Counted from the stretch's first letter, positions 34,222 through 44,027 are shown. The stretch is 64,000 nt of DNA from Vibrio splendidus (GCF_001557875.1 NZ_LNRF01000001.1:1178001-1242000); one strand, 5' to 3'. The notes: generated by a model not told the origin, from the sequence alone. Numbers and translations are program-made.

Positions 34222-35877
34222 ATGGATCAGTTGACTGCAAAGCTTAAAAAGCTCGAAAAACAAAACTACCGTGCATATCAACAAATTAAAGGTCAATACG
34301 ACTTTGCTGATTTTGAATTACACATCGACCACATCCAAGGTGACCCATATGCGTCAGCTTCTCGTTTTCGTGCAACGCGCGCGTGGTCGTTAACTGGGTT
34401 AGATTGGCTGAAAGAAAAGTCTTACGAATACCAAGTAGCAGCTCGTGATTTTATCGCGCGTAGCTTCTCTGAGTTCGCAAAACAAGAATCAACCGTGTCT
34501 ATCGCACTGACAGGTCAAACGGTATTAGACAACACAGCTGTTGTTTTCACAGAACACGGCATCGAAATCCGTTTTCGTATCAACCTACCAGCTGATGGTC
34601 GTAGCATTCTTGCTAAGAAAGCGAACAATATTATTACGTTTTACTTACCGAAGTTTATTCGTCGCGCGACGCTTGAGCGTGAGCTGAACATCGACGCAAT
34701 GATTAAACATTGTGAAACGATCGAAGACCAAGAAGCGCTGCGTGCTCAACTAGATGAAAACAACCTAGCGGCATTTGTTGCAAACGGCAGCGTGCTACCA
34801 CGTATCGCGGGTAACTGTGACCTACCAATGAAAGATGCAGTGCCTTTCGTTGCTCCAGAATCATTGAGCGTTACTTTAAACACTCCAAACCAAGGTGACG
34901 TGACAGGCCTAGGTATTCCAAAAGGTATTACGCTGATCGTTGGTGGTGGTTTCCATGGTAAATCGACACTGTTGAACGCCGTTGAACGTTCTATCTACAA
35001 CCATATTCCTGGTGACGGTCGTGAAGGCATCGTAACTGCGATTGATACAATGAAGATCCGCGCTGAAGATGGTCGATGTGTACACAGCTTGAACCTGTCA
35101 AACTACATTAATCATTTACCAATGCAGAAAGACACGTCTAATTTCAGCACACAAGATGCGTCTGGCTCTACGTCTCAAGCTGCTTGGTTGCAAGAGTCGA
35201 TTGAAGCCGGTGTTCAAACTCTACTTATCGATGAAGATACGTCAGCGACTAACTTCATGATTCGTGATGAACGTATGCAAGCGCTAGTGTCAAAAGGCGA
35301 CGAACCAATTACCCCACTTGTTGACCGTATAGGCCAATTACGTGAAGAGATGGATATCTCTACCATTGTTGTAATGGGCGGTTCTGGTGATTACCTAGAT
35401 GTAGCGAACACTGTGATTCAAATGCACGACTACCAAGCGGTAGATGTGACTGAAAAAGCAAAAGACGTTATTGCTCAGCACCCTACTCAGCGAACTAACG
35501 AATGCGAGACGGCTTTAGAAACGTTTGTGCCACGTTCATTGAACCGTGCTTCACTCATGAACATTCTTACTGACGGTAAGTTCCGTGTTAATGCGAAAGG
35601 CAAAGAGTCACTGCGTTTTGGTAAAGAGTTTGCAGACCTTTCTGCCCTTGAGCAATTAGAGTCGCCGTCTGAAGTGAACGCGATCGGTTGGGCTTGGTTC
35701 CAATTCGCACAAACTCCAGGTTGGTCAAACAACCCTGCGAAAGAGTTCAACGCTATTTTAGAAAACGAATGGCACGCTAACATGCCTAATTACGGTGACC
35801 TAGCGAAACCAAGAACATTAGATGTGATGGCTGCTCTGAACCGTATGCGTAAATCTCAGTTCAAGCCTTCGAACTGA
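34222..35877 (+). CDS. Predicted ATPase of the ABC class (PF09818/COG3044 type)
   Basis: A 551-aa soluble protein. N-terminal domain at about 1-235, then an ATPase core with Walker A IVGGGFHGKSTLLNA (about 241-255) and Walker B TLLIDEDTSATNFMIRD (about 336-352), with a signature-like DASGSTSQAA segment between. It has no transmembrane part and no permease neighbour, so it is not a transporter. The family is shared with the trypanosome RNA-editing protein MRB1590, which suggests a nucleic-acid role, but this is unproven in bacteria. Flanked by terminators, so probably monocistronic. Confidence 0.82.
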   Translation: MDQLTAKLKKLEKQNYRAYQQIKGQYDFADFELHIDHIQGDPYASASRFRATRAWSLTGLDWLKEKSYEYQVAARDFIARSFSEFAKQESTVSIALTGQTVLDNTAVVFTEHGIEIRFRINLPADGRSILAKKANNIITFYLPKFIRRATLERELNIDAMIKHCETIEDQEALRAQLDENNLAAFVANGSVLPRIAGNCDLPMKDAVPFVAPESLSVTLNTPNQGDVTGLGIPKGITLIVGGGFHGKSTLLNAVERSIYNHIPGDGREGIVTAIDTMKIRAEDGRCVHSLNLSNYINHLPMQKDTSNFSTQDASGSTSQAAWLQESIEAGVQTLLIDEDTSATNFMIRDERMQALVSKGDEPITPLVDRIGQLREEMDISTIVVMGGSGDYLDVANTVIQMHDYQAVDVTEKAKDVIAQHPTQRTNECETALETFVPRSLNRASLMNILTDGKFRVNAKGKESLRFGKEFADLSALEQLESPSEVNAIGWAWFQFAQTPGWSNNPAKEFNAILENEWHANMPNYGDLAKPRTLDVMAALNRMRKSQFKPSN

Positions 35878-35969
35878 TTTCGTTAAATATCGGATTTATT
35901 GTACTTCTAGGCTTTTGAAGTTCTAAGTTTCTAACTTTCTTAAGCTATTAAGTAAGCAAATTAACCTTC

Positions 35970-35994
35970 TACGGCTCTCATTCTGAGGGCCGTA
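35970..35994 (+). terminator. Probable terminator in the 368-bp gap before PBP2
   Basis: Eleven-pair stem TACGGCTCTCA/TGAGGGCCGTA (one G-U) with a 3-nt loop, followed by AATTTA, a weak T-run. I see nothing else I can support in 35878-36245 beyond the likely PBP2 promoter region. Confidence 0.55.
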
Positions 35995-36245
35995 AATTTA
36001 TCTAATCTCTATTTACCTAACCGCTAGTGTTATCAAGACTCTCCAACGCTATGAATTCATAAAACCAATCTTTATATCAATTACTTATCATTCTGTGTAA
36101 TAAGAAAATTAAAGGCGCTGTTTACTACCATCTAATACTGTCGATCCCAAAAATCATGACACAGCTTTTACAAAACCCTAGTGATATTCAGATAAAGTCC
36201 CGACTCGACAAGTGTAACTAAATGTAACAAAACCTTGAGGCTTCA

Positions 36246-38144
36246 ATGAATCATAAACGCGTTAAGATGCGTGACCATAAAAAAGAAGTAAACCTATTCA
36301 AAAATCGTGTAATCGTCGCTTTTTGTGGGATCTTGCTCTTCACTCTTGTCTTAGTTGGTAACCTGTACCGACTCCAAGTCGAAAACTTTAAAAGTTATCA
36401 AACTCGTGCCGATGGCAACAGAATCAAAGTACTCCCTATCGCCCCTACTCGTGGGCTTATTTACGACCGTAACGGCGTCTTGCTTGCGGAGAACAAGCTT
36501 GTCTTTGATCTGACGATGATTCCAGAGCAAACCGATGATGTCGATGCAATGCTCGCCAAGCTAGACAAATACGTCCCACGTGATGCCGAGCAGATCGCTC
36601 GATTCAAAAAACGTTATCACAACACTCGCCGTTTCAAATCAGTGACGATATTAGAGAATCTAACGGAAGAAGAGATTGCAAAGTTTTCTGTGCATCAATA
36701 CCAATTCCCCGGTCTATCTATTGATACCAGCTTAAAGCGCTTTTATCCGAATGGTGAAGTCCTTACCCATGTATTAGGCTATGTAGCACACATCAATGAT
36801 AGCGACCTCAGAAAGCTCGAAGAACAAGGTATAGACGCAAATTACCAAGCTACAACAATCATCGGGAAGCTTGGAGTTGAACGTTACTATGAAGATATTC
36901 TACATGGGACTAAAGGCTATCAAGAAGTCGAAGTAAATAGTCGTGGACGAGTTGTCCGAACTATTGAGTACGTGCCGCCAGTAGCCGGCAAAGATATCGT
37001 GCTAAATATAGACCTTGAGCTACAAAAATACGTCTTTGAACAACTTAATCACCGAACTGGCAGCGCAGTTATTCTCGATCCGAAAGACAACAGCGTGTTG
37101 GCGATGGCATCTAGCCCGAGTTATGACCCGAACCTATTTGTGGATGGCATTTCGAGTAAGAACTACCAACGTCTATTAAATGATCCTGCTCATCCGTTGG
37201 TAAACCGCACGACCTTAGGTGTTTATCCGCCTGCATCAACTATTAAACCATTTATGGCAGTAGCAGGACTGCAAGAACACGTCATCTCTGAGGATACTAT
37301 TCGTAATGATCATGGAGTTTGGAGAATTCCGGGGTCAAAACGAAACTCTAAATCATGGCGAGATTGGAAGCGCTGGGGTCACGGTCCTGTCGATGTCACC
37401 CAAGCCATCGAAGAGTCCGTTGATTCATTCTTTTATCAAACCGCGTTTGATTTGGGTATCGACCGCATTTCAAGCTGGATGAATCGCTTTGGCTTTGGTG
37501 AACCTACGGGTATCGATATCTATGAAGAAAGTACCGCCAACATGCCGACTCGAGAGTGGAAGATGATGCGTTATCGTACCCCGTGGTATCAAGGCGACAC
37601 TGTCCCGATTGGTATTGGTCAAGGTTATTGGACATCCACGCCAATGCAACTTGCGAAAGCGACCTCGGTGCTGGTTAACCATGGAAAGGTAATGCCACCG
37701 CATATATTAAGAGCCACCTTAGAGCACGGTGAAGATTTTAGTACACAGCAACTTGTCGAACCGGAGCCAATGCCTTCGATTACAGAAGTACCCGATAGAA
37801 TTTGGGATGTACCACTCAACGCAATGCGACTCGTAAACCATGGCAGTCGTGGTAGTGGTAGACGCGCATTTAAGGGAAGCGACTACACGAGTGGTGGGAA
37901 ATCAGGTACGGCACAAGTGTTTGATCTTGCGAAAGATCAGGTCTACAACTCGAAGAAACTCGCTAGGCACTTACTTGACCACGCCCTTTACACGGCTTTT
38001 GCACCTTATGAACACCCAGAATATGTCGCGACTGTGGTTATTGAACATGGTAACGGCGGTTCAAAAGTCGGCGCTCCTTATATTCGTAAAGTACTCGACT
38101 ATGCATTTGAGCATAAAAGTGGTGAGAGTAAAGATCACTCGTAG
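36246..38144 (+). CDS. mrdA: Penicillin-binding protein 2 (elongasome transpeptidase), orphan copy
   Basis: A 632-aa class B PBP. Cytoplasmic tail, membrane anchor at about 22-42, pedestal (PTRGLIYDRNGVLLAEN), then a transpeptidase domain with nucleophile S331-T-I-K334, S391-V-D393 and K552-S-G-T (GGKSGTAQV). Numbering is within one residue of E. coli PBP2 (S330). PBP2 cross-links lateral-wall peptidoglycan with RodA. No rodA, rlmH or mltB neighbours are present, unlike the standard mrdAB locus, so this is probably a second, chromosome-2 paralogue. Active-site motifs are intact. Confidence 0.92.
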   Translation: MNHKRVKMRDHKKEVNLFKNRVIVAFCGILLFTLVLVGNLYRLQVENFKSYQTRADGNRIKVLPIAPTRGLIYDRNGVLLAENKLVFDLTMIPEQTDDVDAMLAKLDKYVPRDAEQIARFKKRYHNTRRFKSVTILENLTEEEIAKFSVHQYQFPGLSIDTSLKRFYPNGEVLTHVLGYVAHINDSDLRKLEEQGIDANYQATTIIGKLGVERYYEDILHGTKGYQEVEVNSRGRVVRTIEYVPPVAGKDIVLNIDLELQKYVFEQLNHRTGSAVILDPKDNSVLAMASSPSYDPNLFVDGISSKNYQRLLNDPAHPLVNRTTLGVYPPASTIKPFMAVAGLQEHVISEDTIRNDHGVWRIPGSKRNSKSWRDWKRWGHGPVDVTQAIEESVDSFFYQTAFDLGIDRISSWMNRFGFGEPTGIDIYEESTANMPTREWKMMRYRTPWYQGDTVPIGIGQGYWTSTPMQLAKATSVLVNHGKVMPPHILRATLEHGEDFSTQQLVEPEPMPSITEVPDRIWDVPLNAMRLVNHGSRGSGRRAFKGSDYTSGGKSGTAQVFDLAKDQVYNSKKLARHLLDHALYTAFAPYEHPEYVATVVIEHGNGGSKVGAPYIRKVLDYAFEHKSGESKDHS

Positions 38145-38195
38145 CACCAACAAATAAAGTAGTTACAACGCATAACGTAATTACAGCACTTAGCG

Positions 38196-38236
38196 AGCCC
38201 CGCTTGTATCACTCACAATGTGGGGCTTTCTATTTT
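38196..38236 (+). terminator. Terminator after PBP2
   Basis: Stem AGCCCC/GGGGCT with a 20-nt loop (a further CAC/GTG-like pairing is possible), followed by TTCTATTTT. Confidence 0.6.
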
Positions 38237-38275
38237 AGGTGTCCAACCAACTAGGCAGCTAAAAGCTACGTTCGA

Positions 38276-38896
38276 TTACGAGTTTCGTAATACATGCCAT
38301 GCTTCACAGAGTGTCTGAAATTTTGCGGTGTTACCTTGCTCTCTGTCTGGATGCCATTTCAACGCCAGTTGTCGCCAACGCTTTCTAATCTCGTGGTGGG
38401 TCGCATCCAGCGGTAATTCAAACAGGTTCAATGCTCGGCTTCGATCCATATCGAGTTCATCACCACCTACAAACTTTCTGTATCGAGTCCAAAACTCGTT
38501 CAACAGCCTTTTGACTTCGCCCTCATCCGCTTCATAGTTAACCCAATTAATATAGTAGTCTCGAAGTGGGTCTTGATGATCGATGCTGTGGCTGCTTCCG
38601 TGATAACGACCGTTCATCAATTCAATGTCCATCGCTTGGACTTGGAGCCAACCATCAGGGTGTAAAGTTTCTTGAAGCTGATAAAGCGCATTCATGATGA
38701 GGAAGTTCTTTTTAAACAACTCTTTCTCAGGTATCGGGTCTAACACTGGCACAAACCCAAGGTCGTTCAAATGAGCCGCCAATGTATGTACTTTCCATCC
38801 GCTTGGCTTTTGCTTAAGCACTTCCATTATCGGCCAAAGCAACGGGTTTTCCATATGGCAATGAAAGTTTGCTCTCACATCTTGATGATTCGACAT
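38276..38896 (-). CDS. DnaJ-related protein with C-terminal J domain
   Basis: A 206-aa protein. The N-terminal DNAJ_related-type domain (about 10-130: LLWPIMEVLKQKPSGWKVHTLAAHL, LYQLQETLHPDGWLQVQAMDIEL) leads to a compact J domain at about 150-205 (LNLFELPLDATHHEIRKRWRQLALKWHPDREQG) with the HPD motif that stimulates DnaK ATPase. No Gly/Phe or zinc-finger region, so it is a specialised co-chaperone rather than general DnaJ. The partner substrate is unknown. Convergent with the PBP2 gene. Confidence 0.88.
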   Translation of the reverse strand: MSNHQDVRANFHCHMENPLLWPIMEVLKQKPSGWKVHTLAAHLNDLGFVPVLDPIPEKELFKKNFLIMNALYQLQETLHPDGWLQVQAMDIELMNGRYHGSSHSIDHQDPLRDYYINWVNYEADEGEVKRLLNEFWTRYRKFVGGDELDMDRSRALNLFELPLDATHHEIRKRWRQLALKWHPDREQGNTAKFQTLCEAWHVLRNS

Positions 38897-39134
38897 AGTT
38901 GACTCAGTTAGCTTTTCTGAATTAATGGATTTTCACAACAGTGCTTCTATAAGTAACCTGTTTCTCATCCATTGCGTATCTTCTTTAATTGAAAGCGATT
39001 TTCTACGATTTGTCGAGCTTAAGGACAAACAACTTTCTAACGTTTGGCTTAAAGACACCTTCCATCGTCAAAAACTGAGTACCTTTAGTTGAACACAATC
39101 GTTAGCAATAAAGCCGTTCTTCTTTGGTGTGGAT

Positions 39135-39165
39135 ACAAAAAAGGTCAGCAACTTAGCTGACCTTT
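39135..39165 (-). terminator. Terminator after the 2OG-Fe(II) oxygenase gene
   Basis: Ten-bp stem AAAGGTCAGC/GCTGACCTTT with a 6-nt loop; on the minus strand the stem runs into a T-run. The rest of the 308-bp gap (38897-39204) shows nothing I can call. Confidence 0.8.
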
Positions 39166-39204
39166 CACATCTATCCTAGTTTTAGGGACGGAGCATTTAA
39201 CTCA

Positions 39205-40050
39205 TTAGATAACGCCAAGCTCTCTTAGACGTTCCATTAGGTATTCATTTGCTGTGTACTTTTCAGACAGCACTACTTCTGGTTTCGGGTGAAGGAATAG
39301 AGGCAAAGAGATACGAGACTTCTCTTGGCGTTCACCTGATGGGTTGATTACACGGTGAGTTGTCGATGGGAAGTAACCACCTGATGCTTCTTGAAGCATG
39401 TCACCGATGTTGATGATCATGTTACCGAAGTCACATGGAACATCTAACCACTCGTCATTTTGAGCTTTAACTTGAAGGCCCGGCTCGTTTGCAGCAGGAA
39501 GTACCGTCAGTAAGTTGATGTCTTCGTGTGCCGCAGCGCGGATTGCACCTGGTTCTTCATCGCCTTGCATTGGTGGGTAGTGAAGAACACGAAGCAAAGT
39601 CTGTTCGCTGCCGTTGATCATTTCTGATAATGCAATAGAGAACTTCTCTTGAACTTCTTGAGGGGCATGCGCTTCAACCCAGCCGAGAAGCTCTTGAGCA
39701 AAAGCGTTCGCACGTTGGTAGTAATCCAGAATCTGTTCTTTCAACTGCTCAGGGATTTGACCCCAAGGGTATACGTGAAAATACTCTTTAATGTCTTTTA
39801 CAGTGTGGCCCTTTGCAACTTCAGACACTGAAGGTGGAAAATATCCATCTTGTGTTTCAACATTGTAGTGGAAGTTCTCTTTCTCTTTCTCTTCAGAGAT
39901 GAAGAATTGGTACCAGTTTTCGTAAATTGACTCAACAAGCTCTTTTGGGATCGGGTGGTTCTTAAGAACACCAAAACCAGTTTCACGTAGAGAGCGAACA
40001 AATTGTTCTGCTGCGTCGTCAGCAAGATAATCGACAGTTTCCAGTTTCAT
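39205..40050 (-). CDS. Isopenicillin N synthase-like 2-oxoglutarate/Fe(II) dioxygenase
   Basis: A 281-aa double-stranded beta-helix oxygenase. N-terminal DIOX_N-like region (about 1-100), then iron ligands H-x-D in AAHEDINLLTVL and the distal His in TTHRVINP, and the 2-oxoglutarate-binding R-x-S in KSRISLPLF. Cytoplasmic. Proteins of this group in bacteria oxidise small molecules, but the substrate cannot be read from sequence; it does not imply beta-lactam synthesis. Single-gene unit with its own terminator. Confidence 0.9.
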   Translation of the reverse strand: MKLETVDYLADDAAEQFVRSLRETGFGVLKNHPIPKELVESIYENWYQFFISEEKEKENFHYNVETQDGYFPPSVSEVAKGHTVKDIKEYFHVYPWGQIPEQLKEQILDYYQRANAFAQELLGWVEAHAPQEVQEKFSIALSEMINGSEQTLLRVLHYPPMQGDEEPGAIRAAAHEDINLLTVLPAANEPGLQVKAQNDEWLDVPCDFGNMIINIGDMLQEASGGYFPSTTHRVINPSGERQEKSRISLPLFLHPKPEVVLSEKYTANEYLMERLRELGVI

Positions 40051-40251
40051 GACTTTCTTTCTTGTAATGTAGTAATAGAGCGATTTTAAGGATCGCTTTG
40101 TTGTAAATCAAACTTTTGTGAAACTCTAGCAACCGTTTGTCTAGATACTGGGCGATAACGCTACTTTTCAACAAATCTGGTGATTAAAGTCCAATTGAAC
40201 ACTGTTCATTATTGTGTAACACTATTAAAAACTTCGACGAGAGATCTTGAT

Positions 40252-40860
40252 ATGACAATCACGCCACTTGCTCAAAATCGACCATTACTGTCATTGACGA
40301 CGCTGTATTTAATTGTGTTTCTATTTTCAGCGTTTGCTCCCTCTTCAAGAGCGGTATGGATTGCTGAAATCGTCCCAGCGCTTGCGATATTGGTGGGGAT
40401 TTGGTGGTTATCAACAAAGCTCACCTTCACTAAGACAGCGTATATTTTGATGTTTATCTGGCTGATTTTACATACGATAGGCGCGAAGTATACCTTCGCT
40501 GAAGTGCCATTTGATTGGTTCAATAACGTGATAGGTTCTGAACGCAATAACTTTGACCGTGTCGCCCATTTCTCTATTGGCCTTTATGCTTACCCGCTCG
40601 CTGAGTACTTAATTAGTAAAAAACTGGCTCAACCGGTACTGGCATGTTTCTTTGCGCTATTTGCGATCATGAGTGTTGCTGCAGGTTATGAAATTATAGA
40701 GTGGTGGTACGCGGAGATTGCAGGTGGTGATGAAGGTATCGCGTTCCTTGGTTCACAAGGTGATATTTGGGATGCACAGAAAGATATGCTGTGTGACACC
40801 ACGGGCGCAATTGTCTCGTTATTACTTCTTAAGCTTCAAGGTCGTGTCAGAGCTTACTAA
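40252..40860 (+). CDS. DUF2238 (YjdF-like) inner-membrane protein
   Basis: A 202-aa protein from ATG 40252 (MTITPLAQNRPLLSL); the open frame starts 24 codons earlier without a good ribosome-binding site. Five to six hydrophobic helices (for example LYLIVFLFSAFAP, IVPALAILVGIWWL, AYILMFIWLILHTIGA). Conserved polar motifs of the family lie in the loops: HTIGAKYTFAEVPF, RNNFDRVAHFSIGLYAYPL, YEIIEWWYAE and QGDIWDAQKDMLCDTTGA. Function unknown. Confidence 0.88.
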   Translation: MTITPLAQNRPLLSLTTLYLIVFLFSAFAPSSRAVWIAEIVPALAILVGIWWLSTKLTFTKTAYILMFIWLILHTIGAKYTFAEVPFDWFNNVIGSERNNFDRVAHFSIGLYAYPLAEYLISKKLAQPVLACFFALFAIMSVAAGYEIIEWWYAEIAGGDEGIAFLGSQGDIWDAQKDMLCDTTGAIVSLLLLKLQGRVRAY

Positions 40861-40900
40861 GCTCAATCCTTTATTCTGAGTATCAAAAGCAACGTTGTTG

Positions 40901-40935
40901 AAATGCCACACACAAACTGTGCTGTGGCATTTTTA
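40901..40935 (+). terminator. Terminator after the DUF2238 gene
   Basis: Ten-bp stem AAATGCCACA/TGTGGCATTT with a 12-nt loop, then TTTAGTTTT. Confidence 0.75.
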
Positions 40936-40969
40936 GTTTTAATATGACTGCTTGTTTCATCGTGACGGG

Positions 40970-41221
40970 TTATTTCATCGTTACCTTGCCACCAACAAAT
41001 TTGTAGGCTGGCGTACCTCGAACCAAGGTATCTCGCGCAAACTCAATCCCGCATTCAGGGCACACACATGGTTTTGTCGTGAAATCTTCAACGATACGCT
41101 CCTTAAAACATTTCACGAGTGCACCTTTACCGCCTTTTCGATACTTGAAAAGTTGCGTCTTACATTTAGCGCAGAATATCTGAACCGTTTTGGTCGGTTG
41201 TTTCTTGTTGGGTTTAGCCAT
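40970..41221 (-). CDS. Small zinc-ribbon protein
   Basis: An 83-aa basic protein with two CxxC knuckles (FCAKCKTQLFKYRKGGKG and CVCPECGIEFARD), consistent with a single zinc ribbon, and Lys-rich ends. It lies 21 nt downstream of the DMT transporter gene on the same strand and may be co-transcribed. It looks like a conserved Vibrio hypothetical; RNA- or protein-binding is plausible, but no function is known to me. Confidence 0.75.
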   Translation of the reverse strand: MAKPNKKQPTKTVQIFCAKCKTQLFKYRKGGKGALVKCFKERIVEDFTTKPCVCPECGIEFARDTLVRGTPAYKFVGGKVTMK

Positions 41222-41242
41222 AGAGGTTAGTGATTGTCCTTA

Positions 41243-42151
41243 TTATTTCTTAAGTTTAGGAGCGACAAGAACCAAGCTTATCCCAAGTAAAATGACAGTC
41301 GATGAGATAACAAATTGCATGGTAACAGGTTCGGATAACAGTAATACACCACCAAGTGTGGCGATAACTGGAACAGAAAGCTGTGCAATAGACGCAACCA
41401 CCGTATTCAGTTTTTTTACCACGTAATACCACAAACTATAACCTATACCAGAAGCCACTGAGCCCGACAATATTGCGTAAATCAAACCTTGTTCAGTGAT
41501 GGAGGTTTGCGATGCCACACTAGGGATAACAAGTAGCAGGCTTACTAACACAAGGATCGCTAGCGAGCTAAATCCAAAGTTGGCTGTCGTAGATTGCAAC
41601 GCGTTTGTGGATTTCTTTCCTGCCAATGTGTAAATGCCCCACCCAACTCCAGCCAGAGACATCAAGATGATAGAAACTAAGTCGGGTGCCTGTGTCGATT
41701 CCGTTGGCATTAACAAGTAAACAAGCCCTGCCACAGATAACAAACATCCGCACCACTCAATTAGTGACATTCTGTTGCCAGAAAACAAGTGCGCGGCAAT
41801 CATCGTAAATTGCACTGCGACAAACAACACCAGAGCACCAAGACCTGCGCCAAGCTCTAAGTAAGCAAACGAAAAACCAAACATGTACACGAGCAGTGAC
41901 AATATTGATGTTAATTGAAACTGTGATTTGAGCTTTGTGTATACCGATATACCGCTGTTAGATGAACCCTGTTTAGGTTTGGAGTTCGAAGATAAAGTCA
42001 ATAAAATCAGAAGTGTAAGCGCACCGGAGATGACACGCACGATCGAAAAACTCAAAGGATCAATCGTTTGATCCATTAAAGCCCAGCGACACAACACTGA
42101 ATTGGCTGCAAATGCCACCAGCGTAATAAATGTGACCATCATAGTTTGCAT
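41243..42151 (-). CDS. DMT-superfamily (EamA) transporter
   Basis: A 302-aa protein with ten predicted transmembrane helices in two EamA repeats (about 5-140 and 150-298): CRWALMDQTIDPLSFSIVRVISGALTLLILL in repeat one, GVGWGIYTLAGKKS and VASGIGYSLWYYVVKKLNTVVASIAQLSVPVIATLGGVLLLSEP in repeat two. Probably a small-metabolite exporter of the inner membrane; the substrate is unknown. It begins 30 nt after the SgrR-like regulator stop on the same strand, so the regulator may control it. Confidence 0.9.
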   Translation of the reverse strand: MQTMMVTFITLVAFAANSVLCRWALMDQTIDPLSFSIVRVISGALTLLILLTLSSNSKPKQGSSNSGISVYTKLKSQFQLTSILSLLVYMFGFSFAYLELGAGLGALVLFVAVQFTMIAAHLFSGNRMSLIEWCGCLLSVAGLVYLLMPTESTQAPDLVSIILMSLAGVGWGIYTLAGKKSTNALQSTTANFGFSSLAILVLVSLLLVIPSVASQTSITEQGLIYAILSGSVASGIGYSLWYYVVKKLNTVVASIAQLSVPVIATLGGVLLLSEPVTMQFVISSTVILLGISLVLVAPKLKK

Positions 42152-42181
42152 CGTTTTTCCCTAATTGAGTTTTCTTGGATT

Positions 42182-43873
42182 TCAATCAACGTCAGGCTTC
42201 ACCCAAACTTGGCTAAAGTCGAACCATCCCAATGCATTACACTTTGCGTTTTGCAACGTACCACATTGGTCTTTGTTTACGCCTAGCCAACAATGGAACA
42301 TCGGAATCAATTGGTTGCTTTGTACCAGTTGCTTACCGAGTTGCCTTGCTGGGAACTGTTCAAACTCACCAGAGCGCCAACGATCAATCATATGGCACCA
42401 TTGATCAAAATCGTCTGCGGGGCTCGATTCATCGAGGAAACTATAATCCATAAGCCAGCATGCCAGTGCATCGTCTCTGTTATTAGCGATACCCATTGGG
42501 TTAATCCAAATATCAACATCGTCGGCATGTGGAGGATCCGTTTCGTAACCGTAAAGAGCAACGTCGATATTGTATTGTTTCAACATGGTGACAATGGCCT
42601 TGGCAATTATAGGGAACATTGAGTGTTGGCATTGGTATGCCAATCTTATGGTAGGCTTCGAATCTGCTGGTGGGCAAACTGGTGCCTTTAACTTTATGTC
42701 ATACCAACCCGGTTTTATTCCATATGCGTGCAACATGCCTAAATCGATCAAGGTTTCTTTCGGAATATGCATAAACAGATCTGCGGCATTCAAAGCGTTA
42801 GACAAAAATTCTGCCCATGCAGGGTTTTGCGCGATGCCCTTCTTTCTATTCAACAGTAAATACGTACAGCCAGGGTCAAGTTCTACTTCGTCACTTTCAC
42901 TACGGTCTGCCATTACTGGTTTAGACAAGCTTGGGTAAACCATTGAGGAATAAGCCTCATCGACCACCCATACCTCCACACGATCAATCAACGGCCTGAA
43001 ACCGAAATAACCGTTGAATGCGTTCAACACAAGTTGCTTTTCGTCATTCTTTTCAATGCGATAAGGTCCTGTACCAATCGGTCGAATATCGTAGTCTTCA
43101 CCACGTAAAGTCATTGGTAAGGTAACTTTAGCGACCGATTCCGTTAGCGCGAGCGGAAAGTACTTGTCTGGGCGTGTGAGAAAGACATCAACTACACAAT
43201 TTGCAGGTGAAGAGACATCTTTGATATGTGAAAACATGTTGAGAGGTTCGAGCGCAAGAAGCGTATCTACAACATGATTGGTTAACAGAGGCTCCCCGTT
43301 ATGGAAACGAACACCCGGTCTCAAGAAAAATCGCCATTGATAGTCACTGATTTTTTGCCACGAATGAGCAAGGTCGGGCTGTAACTGATCATTCTCATCC
43401 AAACGCGTTAAGCCACTGAATACCTGGCAAACGATATGTTGTTCAGATCGTCGCATCGATTTGGTTGGGTTGAGCATTGAAAGCGGTCGGTAATAAGGTA
43501 AACGAATAACCTGTTCACCTTCTTGATATTGTACCCCCAAGTAGTTTTGAATAACTTGGGTGAGTTTGGCTGCATTGTGATCAAGCACTGACAGCGCTTG
43601 CCCAATTTTACCTTCTTGTAGGTAGCGTCTTGCTAAGTTCTCGCTGACATCACAACGATTCTGCTTAAAAATAAGTTGAGATAACTTGCCTCGACCAGCT
43701 GCGGGTAACCATTCTACCCACCCTTCTTCTTCAAGCTTATTGAGTACCATTCGGGCATTACGACGGGTACAACAGAGCACATCCGTGATGTCGTCGAGCT
43801 GAACATCAGAATCTTTACCATCGAAGTATTCAAACAGGGTTTCAAATTGAACGCGAAGTCTTGGGCTGCTCAT
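42182..43873 (-). CDS. SgrR-family transcriptional regulator
   Basis: A 563-aa protein. N-terminal winged-helix SgrR_N domain (about 1-115: LQFETL-type FETLFEYF, LCCTRRNARMVLNKLEEEGWVEWLPAAGRGKLS) fused to a periplasmic-binding-protein-like domain (SBP_bac_5, about 160-460: YRPLSMLNPTKSMRRSEQHIVCQVFSGL, FFLRPGVRFHNGEPL). In E. coli SgrR senses sugar-phosphate stress and activates the sRNA SgrS. No SgrS-like RNA is recognisable upstream, and the gene runs with a DMT transporter, so its target here is probably different. Confidence 0.88.
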   Translation of the reverse strand: MSSPRLRVQFETLFEYFDGKDSDVQLDDITDVLCCTRRNARMVLNKLEEEGWVEWLPAAGRGKLSQLIFKQNRCDVSENLARRYLQEGKIGQALSVLDHNAAKLTQVIQNYLGVQYQEGEQVIRLPYYRPLSMLNPTKSMRRSEQHIVCQVFSGLTRLDENDQLQPDLAHSWQKISDYQWRFFLRPGVRFHNGEPLLTNHVVDTLLALEPLNMFSHIKDVSSPANCVVDVFLTRPDKYFPLALTESVAKVTLPMTLRGEDYDIRPIGTGPYRIEKNDEKQLVLNAFNGYFGFRPLIDRVEVWVVDEAYSSMVYPSLSKPVMADRSESDEVELDPGCTYLLLNRKKGIAQNPAWAEFLSNALNAADLFMHIPKETLIDLGMLHAYGIKPGWYDIKLKAPVCPPADSKPTIRLAYQCQHSMFPIIAKAIVTMLKQYNIDVALYGYETDPPHADDVDIWINPMGIANNRDDALACWLMDYSFLDESSPADDFDQWCHMIDRWRSGEFEQFPARQLGKQLVQSNQLIPMFHCWLGVNKDQCGTLQNAKCNALGWFDFSQVWVKPDVD

Positions 43874-44027
43874 AAAGAGGAAAACTTATTCAAAGGACAT
43901 TGAATTCAGTTTCCCTATTTTGTAGCGTAAAATCAATATTACTGCCACGATTTTATTGCGAATTATTGAGTATGACATCCTAAGATGTTATTCAATCTGA
44001 AGGGCTAAGTGCTTTTATAGTATAGGA

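Noticed and set aside
39205..40050. Beta-lactam biosynthesis from the isopenicillin N synthase-like oxygenase
   Set aside because: The fold is shared by many oxidases, and no ACV synthetase or other pathway gene is present.
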